Shown: in pieces, positions 25,934 to 35,138 of the stretch | Numbering within the stretch: position 1 is the first letter of the stretch | How the letters are laid out: each line of letters begins with the position of its first letter | Assembly (NCBI GenBank): GCA_958439205.1 | Contig: OY288189.1 | Location: 4,045,001-4,109,000, forward strand | Length of the DNA: 64,000 bases | Source of the DNA: an uncultured Allorhizobium sp. | Lineage (GTDB): Bacteria > Pseudomonadota > Alphaproteobacteria > Rhizobiales > Rhizobiaceae | Direction of reading: 5' to 3' | Program-made: the position numbers and the translations under genes | The notes under the pieces: generated by a model | Told to the model about the DNA's origin: nothing | The model's input: the letters and a program-made list of their open reading frames with translations, nothing else | Database searches by the model: none

Positions 25934-27205
25934 TCAGCCTTCTCGATCATGACTGCGGCGGATCCGTCTGACGATCCACCAGACGCCGAGGACAGCGAGT
26001 GGCACGGAGAGGCCGGTGATGATCGCGGGATCGAACGGCAGGGCGTCGTGCGGGATGGCTTTGACGGCATAACCGACGAGGCCGACGACATAGTAGGAGA
26101 TGGCGGCGACCGAGAGGCCTTCGACCGTCTGCTGCAGCCGTAGCTGCATTTCGGCGCGGCTGTTCATGGCGGTCAAAAGATCGGAATTCTGCCGCTCCAG
26201 CTCGACATCGATCCAGGAGCGAACCAGCGCCGTGGCGCGCGAAAGCTTGCGCGAAAGGTTGGCCTGGCGTTCCTCGACCGACTGACAGGTGCGCATGGCG
26301 GGCGCGAGGCGCCGTTCGAGGAAGGCGCCGAGCGTCTCGTAGCCGGGCACCGGCGTTTCATCGAGCGTCTTGATGCGCTCGCGCACGATGCCGTCATAGG
26401 CTCGGCTGGCCCCAAACCGATAGAGGCTCAGGGCGGCATTGGCTTCAAGCTCGGCGGCCAGGCGCGTGAGTTCCGACAGCATCTCGTCGGACTCGTCGCG
26501 GGCATGGGCCTTCATACGTTGGGTCACGGCGGTCAGGCCATCCTCGATGCGGCGGATCTCCGGTGACAGCGTCTGAGCGAGCGGCAGGCCGAGCATGGCC
26601 GTGGTGCGGTAGGTTTCGATGTCGAGCAGGCGCTGGACAACGGCGCCGCGACCGGCCTCGGTCATGCCGCGATCGATGACAAGGATCTGGGTGAGGCCGT
26701 GGCCATCCTGGCGGAAGTCGGTGAGAACGGCTGCCTGACCGTTTTTCAGCTCGCTGTAGCAGAGGCTGGCCGGATCGAAGGCGGCACGGGCATCGGCGAT
26801 TTCGGGACCATCGGGTCGCAGCTCCAGGCGGATCCCCGAAATCAGTGGACCAGGGGCAATGAAGCCGTCGCCAAAGGGGTGGATCGGCACCTCGCCGCCG
26901 AAGCTTTCCGGCAGCGGCCCATCCCAGAACCATGTGGAGAATTCGGTGTGGCGCTCCCAGCGCAGGGTGCCCTGCCCCCAGGCCAGCGAATGATAGCGTC
27001 CATTTTTTTCCGGCGGGGCGACACCGCGTGCCCGCGACAGTTCGGAAATGGCTGCGTGATGCACGGCAGATCCGCCATCCATCATGAAGGCGAGCTGGAA
27101 GATGACCCGGCCGGACTTTACCAGCGCATAGGGCCGCGCGTGGATTTCCCCGAGCGCCAATGCGCGCTCCGGTGCCATCGGAAATGCGAAATCACCCTTT
27201 GCCAC
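25934..27205 (-). CDS. DUF3422 family membrane-anchored protein
   Basis: The 423-residue protein matches the alphaproteobacterial DUF3422 family: a soluble domain with ALGEIHARPYALV near the start, a coiled-coil-like central region, and two C-terminal hydrophobic segments (ISYYVVGLVGYAVKAIP and FDPAIITGLSVPLAVLGVWWIV). It probably faces the cytoplasm and is anchored at its end. Function is unknown. The start is most likely the GTG at 27205 (VAKGDFAFPM); the codons up to 27268 are not protein-like. It diverges from a GntR/FCD regulator. Confidence 0.82.
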   Translation of the reverse strand: MAKGDFAFPMAPERALALGEIHARPYALVKSGRVIFQLAFMMDGGSAVHHAAISELSRARGVAPPEKNGRYHSLAWGQGTLRWERHTEFSTWFWDGPLPESFGGEVPIHPFGDGFIAPGPLISGIRLELRPDGPEIADARAAFDPASLCYSELKNGQAAVLTDFRQDGHGLTQILVIDRGMTEAGRGAVVQRLLDIETYRTTAMLGLPLAQTLSPEIRRIEDGLTAVTQRMKAHARDESDEMLSELTRLAAELEANAALSLYRFGASRAYDGIVRERIKTLDETPVPGYETLGAFLERRLAPAMRTCQSVEERQANLSRKLSRATALVRSWIDVELERQNSDLLTAMNSRAEMQLRLQQTVEGLSVAAISYYVVGLVGYAVKAIPHDALPFDPAIITGLSVPLAVLGVWWIVRRIRRSHDREG

Positions 27206-27318
27206 GCCGTCCGTCTCCCTTGCCCTGTCGCAAGCTAGCAGCGACCGGGGAGAACCGCAAAGGCGCATTCGTCACAGTGCGACAGGACCGGGTGTCGCAC
27301 ATTGCCGCTGATCCAACT

Positions 27319-27346
27319 GGGCAAATTATTTGACCAATTCTTGCCC
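27319..27346. promoter_or_regulatory. Candidate operator upstream of the FCD regulator
   Basis: GGGCAA and TTGCCC form outer arms of an imperfect dyad. Inside it, the reverse strand carries TGGTCAAATAAT (27325-27336), which matches TGGTCAAATTTT near glcD at 10 of 12 positions. FadR-type proteins often bind TGGT/ACCA half-sites. Confidence 0.45.
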
Positions 27347-27376
27347 GGCTTGTTAAGTGGCCCGATGGAGGCCGCG

Positions 27377-28207
27377 ATGAGCGAGAGCGACGACAGACTG
27401 TTTTCAGGGGTGAGCCACAGCCGCACGGCCGACGAGGTGGTGCAGCAGATCGAGCTTTTGATCCTCGACGGGGTGTTGCGCGACGGTGACCGGCTGCCGG
27501 GCGAACGGGAACTCGCGCAGTCTCTGGAAGTCTCGCGGCCGATCCTGCGCGATGCGCTGAAGGAGCTGGAAAACCGGGGGCTGCTGGTCAGCCATCATGG
27601 GGGCGGCACCTTTGTCGCCGATATCATCGGCCAGGTCTTTTCCAAGCCGATTATCGATCTCATCTCCCGGCATGCGCGGGCGACGCGCGACTATCTCGAA
27701 TACCGCCGCGAGCTGGAGGGGCTGACGGCCGAACTTGCGGCGCAGCGCGCGACGGAAACCGACAAGGCGCTGCTGACGCGGATCATCGAGGACATGCGCC
27801 GCGCCCATGAGGATCTCGACCCCGAGGCCGAACTCGCGGCCGATGTGGACTTCCACAATGCTGTAGGCGAAGCGGCCCACAATATTATCCTCCTGCACAC
27901 AATGCGTGCCTGCTACCGGCTTTTGTCGGAAGGCATCTTCTTCAATCGCAAGGCTGTCTTCTCGCTGCCCAATGCGCGGGAACGGCTGCTGGAACAGCAT
28001 GTGGCCATTCATGATGCGGTACTATCAGGCGACCCGCAGAGGGCCAAGGCTGCGGCCGAGGCACATATCGACTTCGTCATGCGCTCTGCCGACGAAAGTG
28101 CGCGCGCCGACGAATGGGGCCGCGTGGCCAAGCTCCGGCTGATCCAGCGGGACGGCGGCCGGGCGACCCGCACGGGCGCAAATTCCAGGACGGACGGGAA
28201 AACTTAA
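27377..28207 (+). CDS. GntR family regulator with FCD domain
   Basis: The 276-residue regulator has an N-terminal winged helix-turn-helix (ILDGVLRDGDRLPGERELAQSLEVSRPILRDALK motif, the characteristic GntR pattern). It also has an FCD ligand-binding domain with DVDFHNAVGEAAHN and a C-terminal HxxxxxA helix holding metal or acid-binding His residues. Such proteins (PdhR, LldR, GlcC) answer to pyruvate, lactate or glycolate. The ATG at 27377 has GGAGG five bases before it. It diverges from DUF3422. A TGGTCA element upstream resembles one at glcD. Confidence 0.88.
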   Translation: MSESDDRLFSGVSHSRTADEVVQQIELLILDGVLRDGDRLPGERELAQSLEVSRPILRDALKELENRGLLVSHHGGGTFVADIIGQVFSKPIIDLISRHARATRDYLEYRRELEGLTAELAAQRATETDKALLTRIIEDMRRAHEDLDPEAELAADVDFHNAVGEAAHNIILLHTMRACYRLLSEGIFFNRKAVFSLPNARERLLEQHVAIHDAVLSGDPQRAKAAAEAHIDFVMRSADESARADEWGRVAKLRLIQRDGGRATRTGANSRTDGKT

Positions 28208-28304
28208 GCCCGCATTCACGCCATCCTCGCCACCGGTCAAGCGATTGGAAACGCGGCGACATGGAGCGGCCGCATGGTTTTGTAAGCTATAGCTCGTTTA
28301 CGAC

Positions 28305-28328
28305 AAATTTCGCTGCTCGCGAAATTTT
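28305..28328 (+). terminator. Hairpin upstream of mfpsA
   Basis: A perfect 9-base stem (AAATTTCGC/GCGAAATTT) with a TGCTC loop lies in an A+T-rich 200-base gap between the FCD regulator and mfpsA. It could terminate the upstream transcript or act in the mfpsA leader. Confidence 0.5.
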
Positions 28329-28409
28329 CATCTCATATTCGAAACATTTATCTCTTTATCGCGTTATCATTCCCACTCGTTCAGAACGAAATTCTCAAGA
28401 GTGGGGATT

Positions 28410-29747
28410 ATGGCATTACCAACGGATCCGCATGAGACGCCGCGTATCGCGCTCGTTTCCACGCATGGCTACGTGGCTGCACAGCCGCCTCTCGGGGCCG
28501 CCGACACCGGCGGCCAGGTTGTTTATGTCCTTGAACTGGCGAAGAAACTTGCCCAGCTCGGGCACAAGGTTGACATCTTCACCCGCCGCTTCGAGGATCA
28601 GCCCGAGATTGACGAGGTGGACGAAAACGTCCGCGTCGTGCGCATTCCCTGTGGCGGGCGCGACTTCATTCCGAAGGAATATCTGCATCGGCATCTCAAC
28701 CAGTGGAACGAGAAGGCGCTGCGCTGGATCAAGCGCGAAAACCTCTCCTATCTCTTCATCAACAGCCACTATTGGGATGCGGGTGTCGCGGGACAGCGGC
28801 TTTCGGAGGCGCTTCGCGTGCCGCATATCCATACGCCCCATTCGCTGGGCATGTGGAAGAAGCGGCAGATGGAAACGGACTATCCGGAGCAGGCGGACAA
28901 GTTCGAGCAGGAATTCAACTTCAAGGAACGCATCCAGCACGAACTAATCGTGTATCGTAGCTGCCAGCTGGTGATTGCGACGACGCCGATCCAGCTGGAC
29001 ATGCTGACCGAGGATTACGGGCTGCCGCGCAATCGCGTGCACATGATCCCGCCCGGCTATGACGACAACCGCTTTTATCCAGTGTCGGAATCCTCCCGCC
29101 GGATGGTGCGCCAGCGCTTCGGCTTCGAGGGCACGACTGTGCTCGCGCTCGGACGGCTTGCGACCAACAAGGGCTATGATCTGCTGATCGACGGCTTTTC
29201 GGTGCTGGCCGAGCGCGTGCCGGAGGCGCGGCTTCGGCTGGCGCTTGGTGGCGAAAACCTGGATGCCCAGGAAGAGACGATCCTTGCCCAGCTCAAGCAG
29301 CAGGTTGCCGATCTTGGTCTGACGGAGAAGGTCGAGTTTACCGGCTTCATTCCCGACGAAGACCTGCCGGACATGTATCGGGCGGCCGACCTCTTCGTGC
29401 TCTCGAGCCGTTACGAGCCCTTTGGCATGACGGCGATCGAGGCCATGGCGAGTGGAACGCCGACGATCGTGACCATCCATGGCGGGTTATTCCGCGCCGT
29501 CAGCTACGGTCGCCATGCGCTGTTTGCGGATCCCTTCGACAAGTATGATCTTGGCATCACCATGATGAAGCCGCTCAAGCATCCGCGGCTCTACGGACGG
29601 CTGTCGCGCATGGGCGCACACAAGGCCCGGAGCCTGTTCACCTGGACCGGAATTGCCCAGCAGCTTGTCGCTCTTGTGGAAGGCCGCCCGGTGGCGCAAG
29701 CTCTCGAAGAAAGCGACTGGGCAGAACCATGGAACGACGGGGATTGA
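28410..29747 (+). CDS. mfpsA: Mannosylfructose-phosphate synthase (GT4 glycosyltransferase)
   Basis: The 445-residue protein is a sucrose-phosphate-synthase-like GT-B glycosyltransferase. It opens with a sugar-nucleotide domain containing GGQVVYVLELAKKLAQLGHKV. The GT4 catalytic half has LALGRLATNKGYDLLI and SSRYEPFGMTAIEAMASGTPTI, with the EX7E glutamates. Paired with a HAD phosphatase next door, it fits Agrobacterium MfpsA. That enzyme makes mannosylfructose phosphate from GDP-mannose and fructose 6-phosphate, yielding a compatible solute. The ATG at 28410 is used; a GTG three codons earlier is less likely. Confidence 0.88.
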   Translation: MALPTDPHETPRIALVSTHGYVAAQPPLGAADTGGQVVYVLELAKKLAQLGHKVDIFTRRFEDQPEIDEVDENVRVVRIPCGGRDFIPKEYLHRHLNQWNEKALRWIKRENLSYLFINSHYWDAGVAGQRLSEALRVPHIHTPHSLGMWKKRQMETDYPEQADKFEQEFNFKERIQHELIVYRSCQLVIATTPIQLDMLTEDYGLPRNRVHMIPPGYDDNRFYPVSESSRRMVRQRFGFEGTTVLALGRLATNKGYDLLIDGFSVLAERVPEARLRLALGGENLDAQEETILAQLKQQVADLGLTEKVEFTGFIPDEDLPDMYRAADLFVLSSRYEPFGMTAIEAMASGTPTIVTIHGGLFRAVSYGRHALFADPFDKYDLGITMMKPLKHPRLYGRLSRMGAHKARSLFTWTGIAQQLVALVEGRPVAQALEESDWAEPWNDGD

Positions 29748-30502
29748 AACCGATACGCCTCTTATCGTCCGATCTCGACGGGACGCTTGCGGGTGACCGC
29801 GACGCGTCGCGAGAGTTTGCGCGGCTTTGGGAGGCTTTGCCCGAGGCGACGCGCCCGCTGCTCGTCTACAACAGCGGTCGCCTGATCAAGGATATCATCG
29901 AGTTTACGGCGGAAGAGGGATTGCCGGCAGCGGACTTTCTCATCGGCGGCGTTGGCACCATGGTGCATTCAAGCGCGCATCCGCACCTGACGATAGAATA
30001 TCAGAGCCTGATCGGGGAAGGCTTTGACGTCGACCTCATCGAGGCCGAGCTCGTCATGATGGAAAGGCTGAAGCGGCAGCCGGCACAATACCAGCATGAC
30101 TACAAGTCGAGCTGGTATCTGCATGACGCAACGTCAGAGGAAATCTCGGAACTGGAGCAGTTGCTCACCGATTCCGGACACCGGGCACGCATCATCTATT
30201 CGAGTGCGCGGGATCTCGATGTTTTGCCTGATATCGCCGACAAGGGACAGGCACTTGCCTGGCTGTGCCAGCAGCTCGATATCGGCCTCGACGAAGTGGT
30301 CGTCGCGGGGGACACCGGCAATGACCGGGCGATGTTCGAACTTAACGAAGTGCGCGGGATCCTGCCCGGCAATGCGCTGCCGGAACTCGCCAGCCTCGCA
30401 CAGGCAAGGGCCCGCATGATCGCAACACAGGGAAATGCTGCCTGGGGCGTGATCGAAGGATTGAGCCTGCTTGGCGTGTTTGCGTCGTCTGATGCGGCCT
30501 GA
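29729..30502 (+). CDS. mfpsB: Mannosylfructose-phosphate phosphatase (HAD)
   Basis: The 257-residue HAD phosphatase has LSSDLDGTLAGD at its start (D15 and D17 as catalytic aspartates), LLVYNSGRL, GVGTMVH and VVAGDTGNDRAMF, as in sucrose-phosphate-phosphatase-type proteins. Its gene overlaps mfpsA by 19 bases, giving coupled translation, and it should remove the phosphate from mannosylfructose phosphate. Pairing with MfpsA supports the name over a generic sucrose-phosphate phosphatase. An alternative internal start a few codons later cannot be excluded. Confidence 0.86.
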   Translation: MERRGLKPIRLLSSDLDGTLAGDRDASREFARLWEALPEATRPLLVYNSGRLIKDIIEFTAEEGLPAADFLIGGVGTMVHSSAHPHLTIEYQSLIGEGFDVDLIEAELVMMERLKRQPAQYQHDYKSSWYLHDATSEEISELEQLLTDSGHRARIIYSSARDLDVLPDIADKGQALAWLCQQLDIGLDEVVVAGDTGNDRAMFELNEVRGILPGNALPELASLAQARARMIATQGNAAWGVIEGLSLLGVFASSDAA

Positions 30503-30677
30503 GTGTCGGAAAAAGCGACTTTTGGGCACAGAATGTCGCATTGTAATGAACGCATCGCGCGCGCACCTGATAGGCAAGCAATAACCATCGCGTGAGAAGT
30601 GCCGTGAGGCGGTAACATCAAGCGTATTATGACAGCATTTTGGCGTATTCTAATCAACGAATCGAGGTGACAACTCC

Positions 30678-31187
30678 TTGGGTATCATTGGCCGCATCAC
30701 ATCCGACCTCAAGCTCATGCTGCAGCGTCCGCCGCGGCAGCAATTTGCTGCGATCTGCCATCGCACGAAGAAGAAGACGGGCGATCTGGAGGTTCTGCTG
30801 ATCACGAGCCGCGATACGGGCCGCTGGGTCATTCCAAAGGGTTGGCACATGCCGGGCAAGCAGCCGCATGCCATTGCCGAGCGGGAGGCCTTCGAGGAGG
30901 CCGGCATCAAGGGCAAGGCGTCGCTGGAGCCGATCGGCTACTACACCTACATGAAAAAGATGCGCGGCGGGCACAAGGTGCCGACGCGGGTGCAGGTGCA
31001 TGCGCTTGAAGTGAAAAACCTGATGAAGGAATTTCCGGAAAAGGGAACACGCCGTCTCGAATGGGTCAGCTGCGAGGAAGCCGCCTCTCGTGTCGACGAG
31101 CCGGAGTTGAAATCGCTGTTCGCTGACTTCGCCAAAATGGCTCTCGCTGCAGCACCGGCGATGAAAAAGGCTGTAGGACAAGCCTAA
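30678..31187 (+). CDS. NUDIX hydrolase, diphosphoinositol/Ap4A-like type
   Basis: The 169-residue protein has a NUDIX domain with WVIPKGWHMPGKQPHAIAE and REAFEEAGI, the GX5E-like helix-loop-helix that binds metal and cleaves nucleoside diphosphate-X or related diphosphates. The PKGW...GK arrangement resembles the diphosphoinositol polyphosphate/Ap4A group. The start is a TTG at 30678 with a GAGG box ten bases before it. The PiT phosphate transporter follows after about 170 bases, with a PHO box between them. Confidence 0.85.
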   Translation: MGIIGRITSDLKLMLQRPPRQQFAAICHRTKKKTGDLEVLLITSRDTGRWVIPKGWHMPGKQPHAIAEREAFEEAGIKGKASLEPIGYYTYMKKMRGGHKVPTRVQVHALEVKNLMKEFPEKGTRRLEWVSCEEAASRVDEPELKSLFADFAKMALAAAPAMKKAVGQA

Positions 31188-31193
31188 AAAGCA

Positions 31194-31211
31194 CTGTCAC
31201 AAAACTGTCAT
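31194..31211 (+). promoter_or_regulatory. PHO box (PhoB binding site) upstream of pit
   Basis: Two seven-base repeats, CTGTCAC and CTGTCAT, separated by AAAA. This is the PhoB box spacing (7+4+7) with one mismatch to CTGTCAT repeats. It precedes a PiT-family transporter by about 150 bases. Confidence 0.75.
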
Positions 31212-31359
31212 ATTGCGAGCCGGCGCCTTTGCCGCTAGGGGCTTCTGCAATTCGATGAATTCGTCACACGTGGCCGATTGCCCACGGACAAGGCTTCATC
31301 ATCACCCGTTAGACTGCAGACTGAGGATCCGGACAGGGCCTCTGCCGGAGACACACAGC

Positions 31360-32865
31360 ATGGGCAAAACCAAGCCGAAACTCGTCAAGCCAACCCTCGA
31401 CAAGGATCTCGACAAGATCGCTCATGTAGAGGAAGCGGCACATCACGTCTCGCGTGGCTTTGCGCCGCTCGGCATCGCGCTGATCTTCCTGGTGCTTGCA
31501 ACGGTGCTTGCCGGTGCAGCCGTTATGGACCGACCGGGGGCTACTGTCATCATCGCGGCAGCGGCGATCGGCGCCTATATGGCGATGAATATCGGCGCAA
31601 ACGACGTGACCAACAATGTTGGTCCGGCCGTCGGTTCGCGCGCCATGACCATGGGCGTGGCTCTTGCGATCGCCGTCGTGTTCGAGACCGCCGGCGCGAT
31701 GATCGCCGGTGGCGACGTCGTCTCCACGATCTCGCGTGGCATTGTCGATCCGGCCAAGATGGCAGATGCCGATACCTTCATCTGGGCCATGATGGCCTCG
31801 CTCCTGTCCTCGGCGCTCTGGGTCAACCTTGCGACCTGGATCGGGGCGCCCGTGTCGACGACCCATGCCGTTGTCGGCGGTGTTCTGGGTGCCGGCATTG
31901 CCGCCGCCGGCATGTCGGCAGTGGATTGGGGTGTCATGGGTGGCATCGCTGCGAGCTGGATCATCTCGCCCGTGCTCGGCGGCATCATCGCGGCGCTCTT
32001 CCTCGCCTTCATCAAGGAGTTCATCATCTACCGCGAGGAGAAAATCGCCGCAGCTCAGCGCTGGGTGCCCGTGCTGATCGGCATCATGACCGGCTCCTTC
32101 ATCGCCTATCTTGCGCTCAAGGGTCTGAACAAGCTCATCGCCATCAGCCTCATGCAGGCCTGCCTGATCGGCCTTGCCTTCGGCATCCTGTCCTGGTGGC
32201 TGAGCGTTCCCCTGATCCGCCGCCAGTCGCGCGGGCTCGATAATCGCAATCAGTCGCTGCGCAAGCTCTTCCAGCTGCCGCTGATCTTTGCAGCCGCCCT
32301 CCTCTCCTTTGCCCATGGTGCCAATGACGTCGCGAACGCGATCGGGCCGCTCTCGGCCATCGTGCATGCAGCACAGGACCATGAGATCTCGGGCGAGGTT
32401 GCCGTGCCGCTCTGGGTCATGGTGATCGGTGCTGCCGGCATTTCGCTCGGCCTGCTGCTCTTCGGTCCGCGCCTCATCCGTCTCGTTGGCGAGCAGATCA
32501 CCAAGCTCAACCCGATGCGAGCCTTCTGCGTGTCGCTGTCGGCCGCCATCACCGTCATCGTTGCCTCGGCATTGGGACTTCCGGTGAGCTCGACGCATAT
32601 CGCTGTCGGTGCCGTCTTCGGCGTCGGCTTCTTCCGTGAATGGTACACGCGCAATTCCAAACGGCGCATGGCCTATATGCGCAACAAGGCGGAGCGTTTC
32701 GAGATCGAGCCGAAGCCGGAACGCAATCCGGAGGAAATCCGCCGTCGCTATCTCGTGCGTCGTTCGCATTTCATGACGATCGTCGCGGCATGGATCATCA
32801 CCGTTCCTGCCTCTGCCGGCCTTGCAGCCGTCCTGTATTGGGTTATGTCTCACCTCGTCATTTGA
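31360..32865 (+). CDS. pit: Inorganic phosphate transporter, PiT family
   Basis: The 501-residue inner-membrane protein has ten or more helices and the PiT signature repeats, GANDVTNNVGPAVGSRAM in the first half and AHGANDVANAIGPLSA in the second. It probably imports phosphate with protons or sodium. The N-terminus is a basic cytoplasmic tail and the start at 31360 has a GGAG box; the frame from 31213 would cover the PHO box region. PhoB may regulate or repress it through the upstream PHO box. rsmE follows 19 bases after the stop. Confidence 0.93.
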   Translation: MGKTKPKLVKPTLDKDLDKIAHVEEAAHHVSRGFAPLGIALIFLVLATVLAGAAVMDRPGATVIIAAAAIGAYMAMNIGANDVTNNVGPAVGSRAMTMGVALAIAVVFETAGAMIAGGDVVSTISRGIVDPAKMADADTFIWAMMASLLSSALWVNLATWIGAPVSTTHAVVGGVLGAGIAAAGMSAVDWGVMGGIAASWIISPVLGGIIAALFLAFIKEFIIYREEKIAAAQRWVPVLIGIMTGSFIAYLALKGLNKLIAISLMQACLIGLAFGILSWWLSVPLIRRQSRGLDNRNQSLRKLFQLPLIFAAALLSFAHGANDVANAIGPLSAIVHAAQDHEISGEVAVPLWVMVIGAAGISLGLLLFGPRLIRLVGEQITKLNPMRAFCVSLSAAITVIVASALGLPVSSTHIAVGAVFGVGFFREWYTRNSKRRMAYMRNKAERFEIEPKPERNPEEIRRRYLVRRSHFMTIVAAWIITVPASAGLAAVLYWVMSHLVI

Positions 32866-32884
32866 TCCCGGAGACGAGACTTCC

Positions 32885-33622
32885 ATGCGTGCCAACTACC
32901 GGATGCAGCGGCTCTATGTGACCGCCGATCTCGCTGAAACCCAGGCCTTCGAGGCGACGGCGGAGCAGTTCAACTACCTCGCCAACGTCTTGCGCTTCGA
33001 GGACGGGGCCGAGCTTCTCGTCTTCAACGGGCGGCATGGCGAGTGGCGGGCGAGCGTGCATTTCCCATCACGCAAGAAGATCCTGCTCACTCCGGTGGAA
33101 GAAACGCGTCCGCAACCTGCCGATTGCGACCTGCACTTCCTCTTTGCCCCTCTGAAGGTCGGGCGGATGGATTATCTGGTGCAGAAGGCCGTCGAGATGG
33201 GTGCTGGGCTTCTACAGCCGGTCATGACCCAGCATGTGCAGGGCAAGATCGGCAGTGTGGAGCGGTTGCAGGCCAATGCAGTCGAGGCGGCCGAGCAATG
33301 CGGCATTCTCGCCATTCCCCGGGTCGTCGAGCCGGTGAAGCTGCGCGATCTGCTCGAGCGCTGGCCGGCGGACCGCCGGATCATCTACTGCGACGAGGAC
33401 AGCGCGACGCAAAATCCCCTTCCCGCCCTGTCGCGGATCGAGGAGAAATCGCTGGCCCTGCTGGTCGGGCCGGAAGGCGGCTTCTCGGAAGACGAGCGCG
33501 CCCTGCTGCGCTCCCTGCCCTTTGTCACGGCCATTCCGCTCGGCCCCCGGATCCTGCGCGCCGATACGGCAGCGGTTGCTGCGATGGCAGTCGTACAAGC
33601 AGCCATCGGTGACTGGCGCTAG
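32885..33622 (+). CDS. rsmE: 16S rRNA m3U1498 methyltransferase
   Basis: The 245-residue protein is an RsmE/DUF558 SPOUT methyltransferase. It shows the N-terminal PUA-like part and the C-terminal knot with LLVGPEGGFSEDE and PLGPRILRADTAA. It methylates U1498 of 16S rRNA using SAM. The ATG at 32885 (MRANYRMQRLYV) has a GGAGAC box. It begins 19 bases after the phosphate transporter stop, and gshA follows after about 140 bases. Confidence 0.93.
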   Translation: MRANYRMQRLYVTADLAETQAFEATAEQFNYLANVLRFEDGAELLVFNGRHGEWRASVHFPSRKKILLTPVEETRPQPADCDLHFLFAPLKVGRMDYLVQKAVEMGAGLLQPVMTQHVQGKIGSVERLQANAVEAAEQCGILAIPRVVEPVKLRDLLERWPADRRIIYCDEDSATQNPLPALSRIEEKSLALLVGPEGGFSEDERALLRSLPFVTAIPLGPRILRADTAAVAAMAVVQAAIGDWR

Positions 33623-33764
33623 CCGTCCGCAGCGCCATTCCACGTTCCGGTTTTTTGAGCGGTGCTTGAGAGAATTTCACTTGCACGGCACATAAATCCG
33701 GTTCAATCAGCCTCTGTGATGGGCCTTCTCGTGCCCTCCTGCGACGCCCAGCAAGGTAGCTTTC

Positions 33765-35138
33765 ATGGCCCGTGACACGACCGATCAGACCCCCCTCGGC
33801 ACCCTCGATGACATGGCGGCCTATATGGACGCAGGGTCGAAGCCGAAGGACCAGTTCCGGATCGGCACCGAGCATGAGAAGTTCGCCTTCTTCCGGGCCG
33901 ACAACAGCCCTGTCCCCTATCATGGGGACGCCAGCATCTCGGCGCTGCTGACGGGCATGCAATCCAAGCTCGGCTGGGAGCCGATCATGGACGGCGAGAA
34001 CATCATCGGCCTTGGCGAACAGCATGGCATGGGCGCGATCTCGATCGAGCCGGGCGGCCAGTTCGAACTGTCCGGCGCGCCGGTCGAGACGCTTCACCAG
34101 ACCTGCAAGGAGTCGAACCAGCATCTCGCGGTCCTGCGCGATGTGGCCGAACCCATGGGCATCCGTTTCCTCGGCATTGGCGGCAGCCCGAAATGGACGC
34201 TGTCCGAGACGCCGCGCATGCCGAAGTCGCGCTATGACATCATGACCCGCTACATGCCGACGGTCGGCAGTCAGGGTCTCGACATGATGTACCGGACCTG
34301 CACCATCCAGGTGAACCTCGACTTCTCGTCGGAAGCCGACATGCGCCAGAAGATGCGGGTGTCGATGAAGCTGCAGTCCTTGGCGACCGCACTTTTCGCC
34401 TCCTCGCCGTTCACCGAAGGCAAGCCGAACGGACTTCTCTCCTGGCGCGGCGACATCTGGCGCGATACCGACAACCGCCGCGCTGGCGTGCTGCCCTTCA
34501 CCTTCTCGAAGGACTTCTGTTTCGGCGACTACGTCGCCTGGGCGATCGATGCGCCGATGTATTTCATCACGCGTGACGGGCGCTATCACGACTGTACCCA
34601 CATCACCTTCCGCCAGTTCATGGACGGCGCATTGAAGGGCGAGATCGCCGAGTGGGAGCCGCAGCAGGGCGACTGGACCAACCACCTCTCGACACTCTTC
34701 CCAGACGTGCGGCTGAAGCGTTTCCTCGAAATGCGTGGTGCCGATGGTGGACCGTGGCGGCGGATTTGCGCGCTCCCGGCGCTCTGGGTCGGCCTGCTCT
34801 ATGATGAAACCGCGCTTGCCGCGGCTGACGATCTGACCGCAGACTGGACCGTCGAGGATGTCATCGCGATGCGCGATGCAGTTCCGGCTCAGGGGCTGAA
34901 GGCTTCGGTCGCCGGACGGCCGATGATGGACGTGGCGCGAGACGTCGTCGAGATGTCACGCTCCGGCCTCAAGGCCCGTGCCCGCGTGAATTCCGAGGGA
35001 CAGGACGAGAGCGTTTTCCTCAACACGCTGGACGAGGTGCTCGCCAAGCGCACCACCTTGGCCGACGACATGTTGGCGCTTTATCACGGCCGCTGGAACG
35101 GCTCCGTGGAACCCGTCTTCGAAGAATATCAGTACTGA
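33765..35138 (+). CDS. gshA: Glutamate-cysteine ligase, plant/alphaproteobacterial type
   Basis: The 457-residue enzyme performs the first step of glutathione synthesis. It matches the class 3 (plant-type) GCS2 ligase: RIGTEHEKFAFF, GGQFELSGAP, MYRTCTIQVNLDFSSEADM and WRGDIWRDTDNRR. Length is typical of the rhizobial version. An AAGG sequence precedes the ATG. It is followed by a DUF937 gene. Confidence 0.94.
   Translation: MARDTTDQTPLGTLDDMAAYMDAGSKPKDQFRIGTEHEKFAFFRADNSPVPYHGDASISALLTGMQSKLGWEPIMDGENIIGLGEQHGMGAISIEPGGQFELSGAPVETLHQTCKESNQHLAVLRDVAEPMGIRFLGIGGSPKWTLSETPRMPKSRYDIMTRYMPTVGSQGLDMMYRTCTIQVNLDFSSEADMRQKMRVSMKLQSLATALFASSPFTEGKPNGLLSWRGDIWRDTDNRRAGVLPFTFSKDFCFGDYVAWAIDAPMYFITRDGRYHDCTHITFRQFMDGALKGEIAEWEPQQGDWTNHLSTLFPDVRLKRFLEMRGADGGPWRRICALPALWVGLLYDETALAAADDLTADWTVEDVIAMRDAVPAQGLKASVAGRPMMDVARDVVEMSRSGLKARARVNSEGQDESVFLNTLDEVLAKRTTLADDMLALYHGRWNGSVEPVFEEYQY

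Noticed and set aside
31309..32895. A 528-codon frame antisense to pit
   Set aside because: Rich in His, Arg, Asp and Gly with no domain features; a shadow of the transporter gene.
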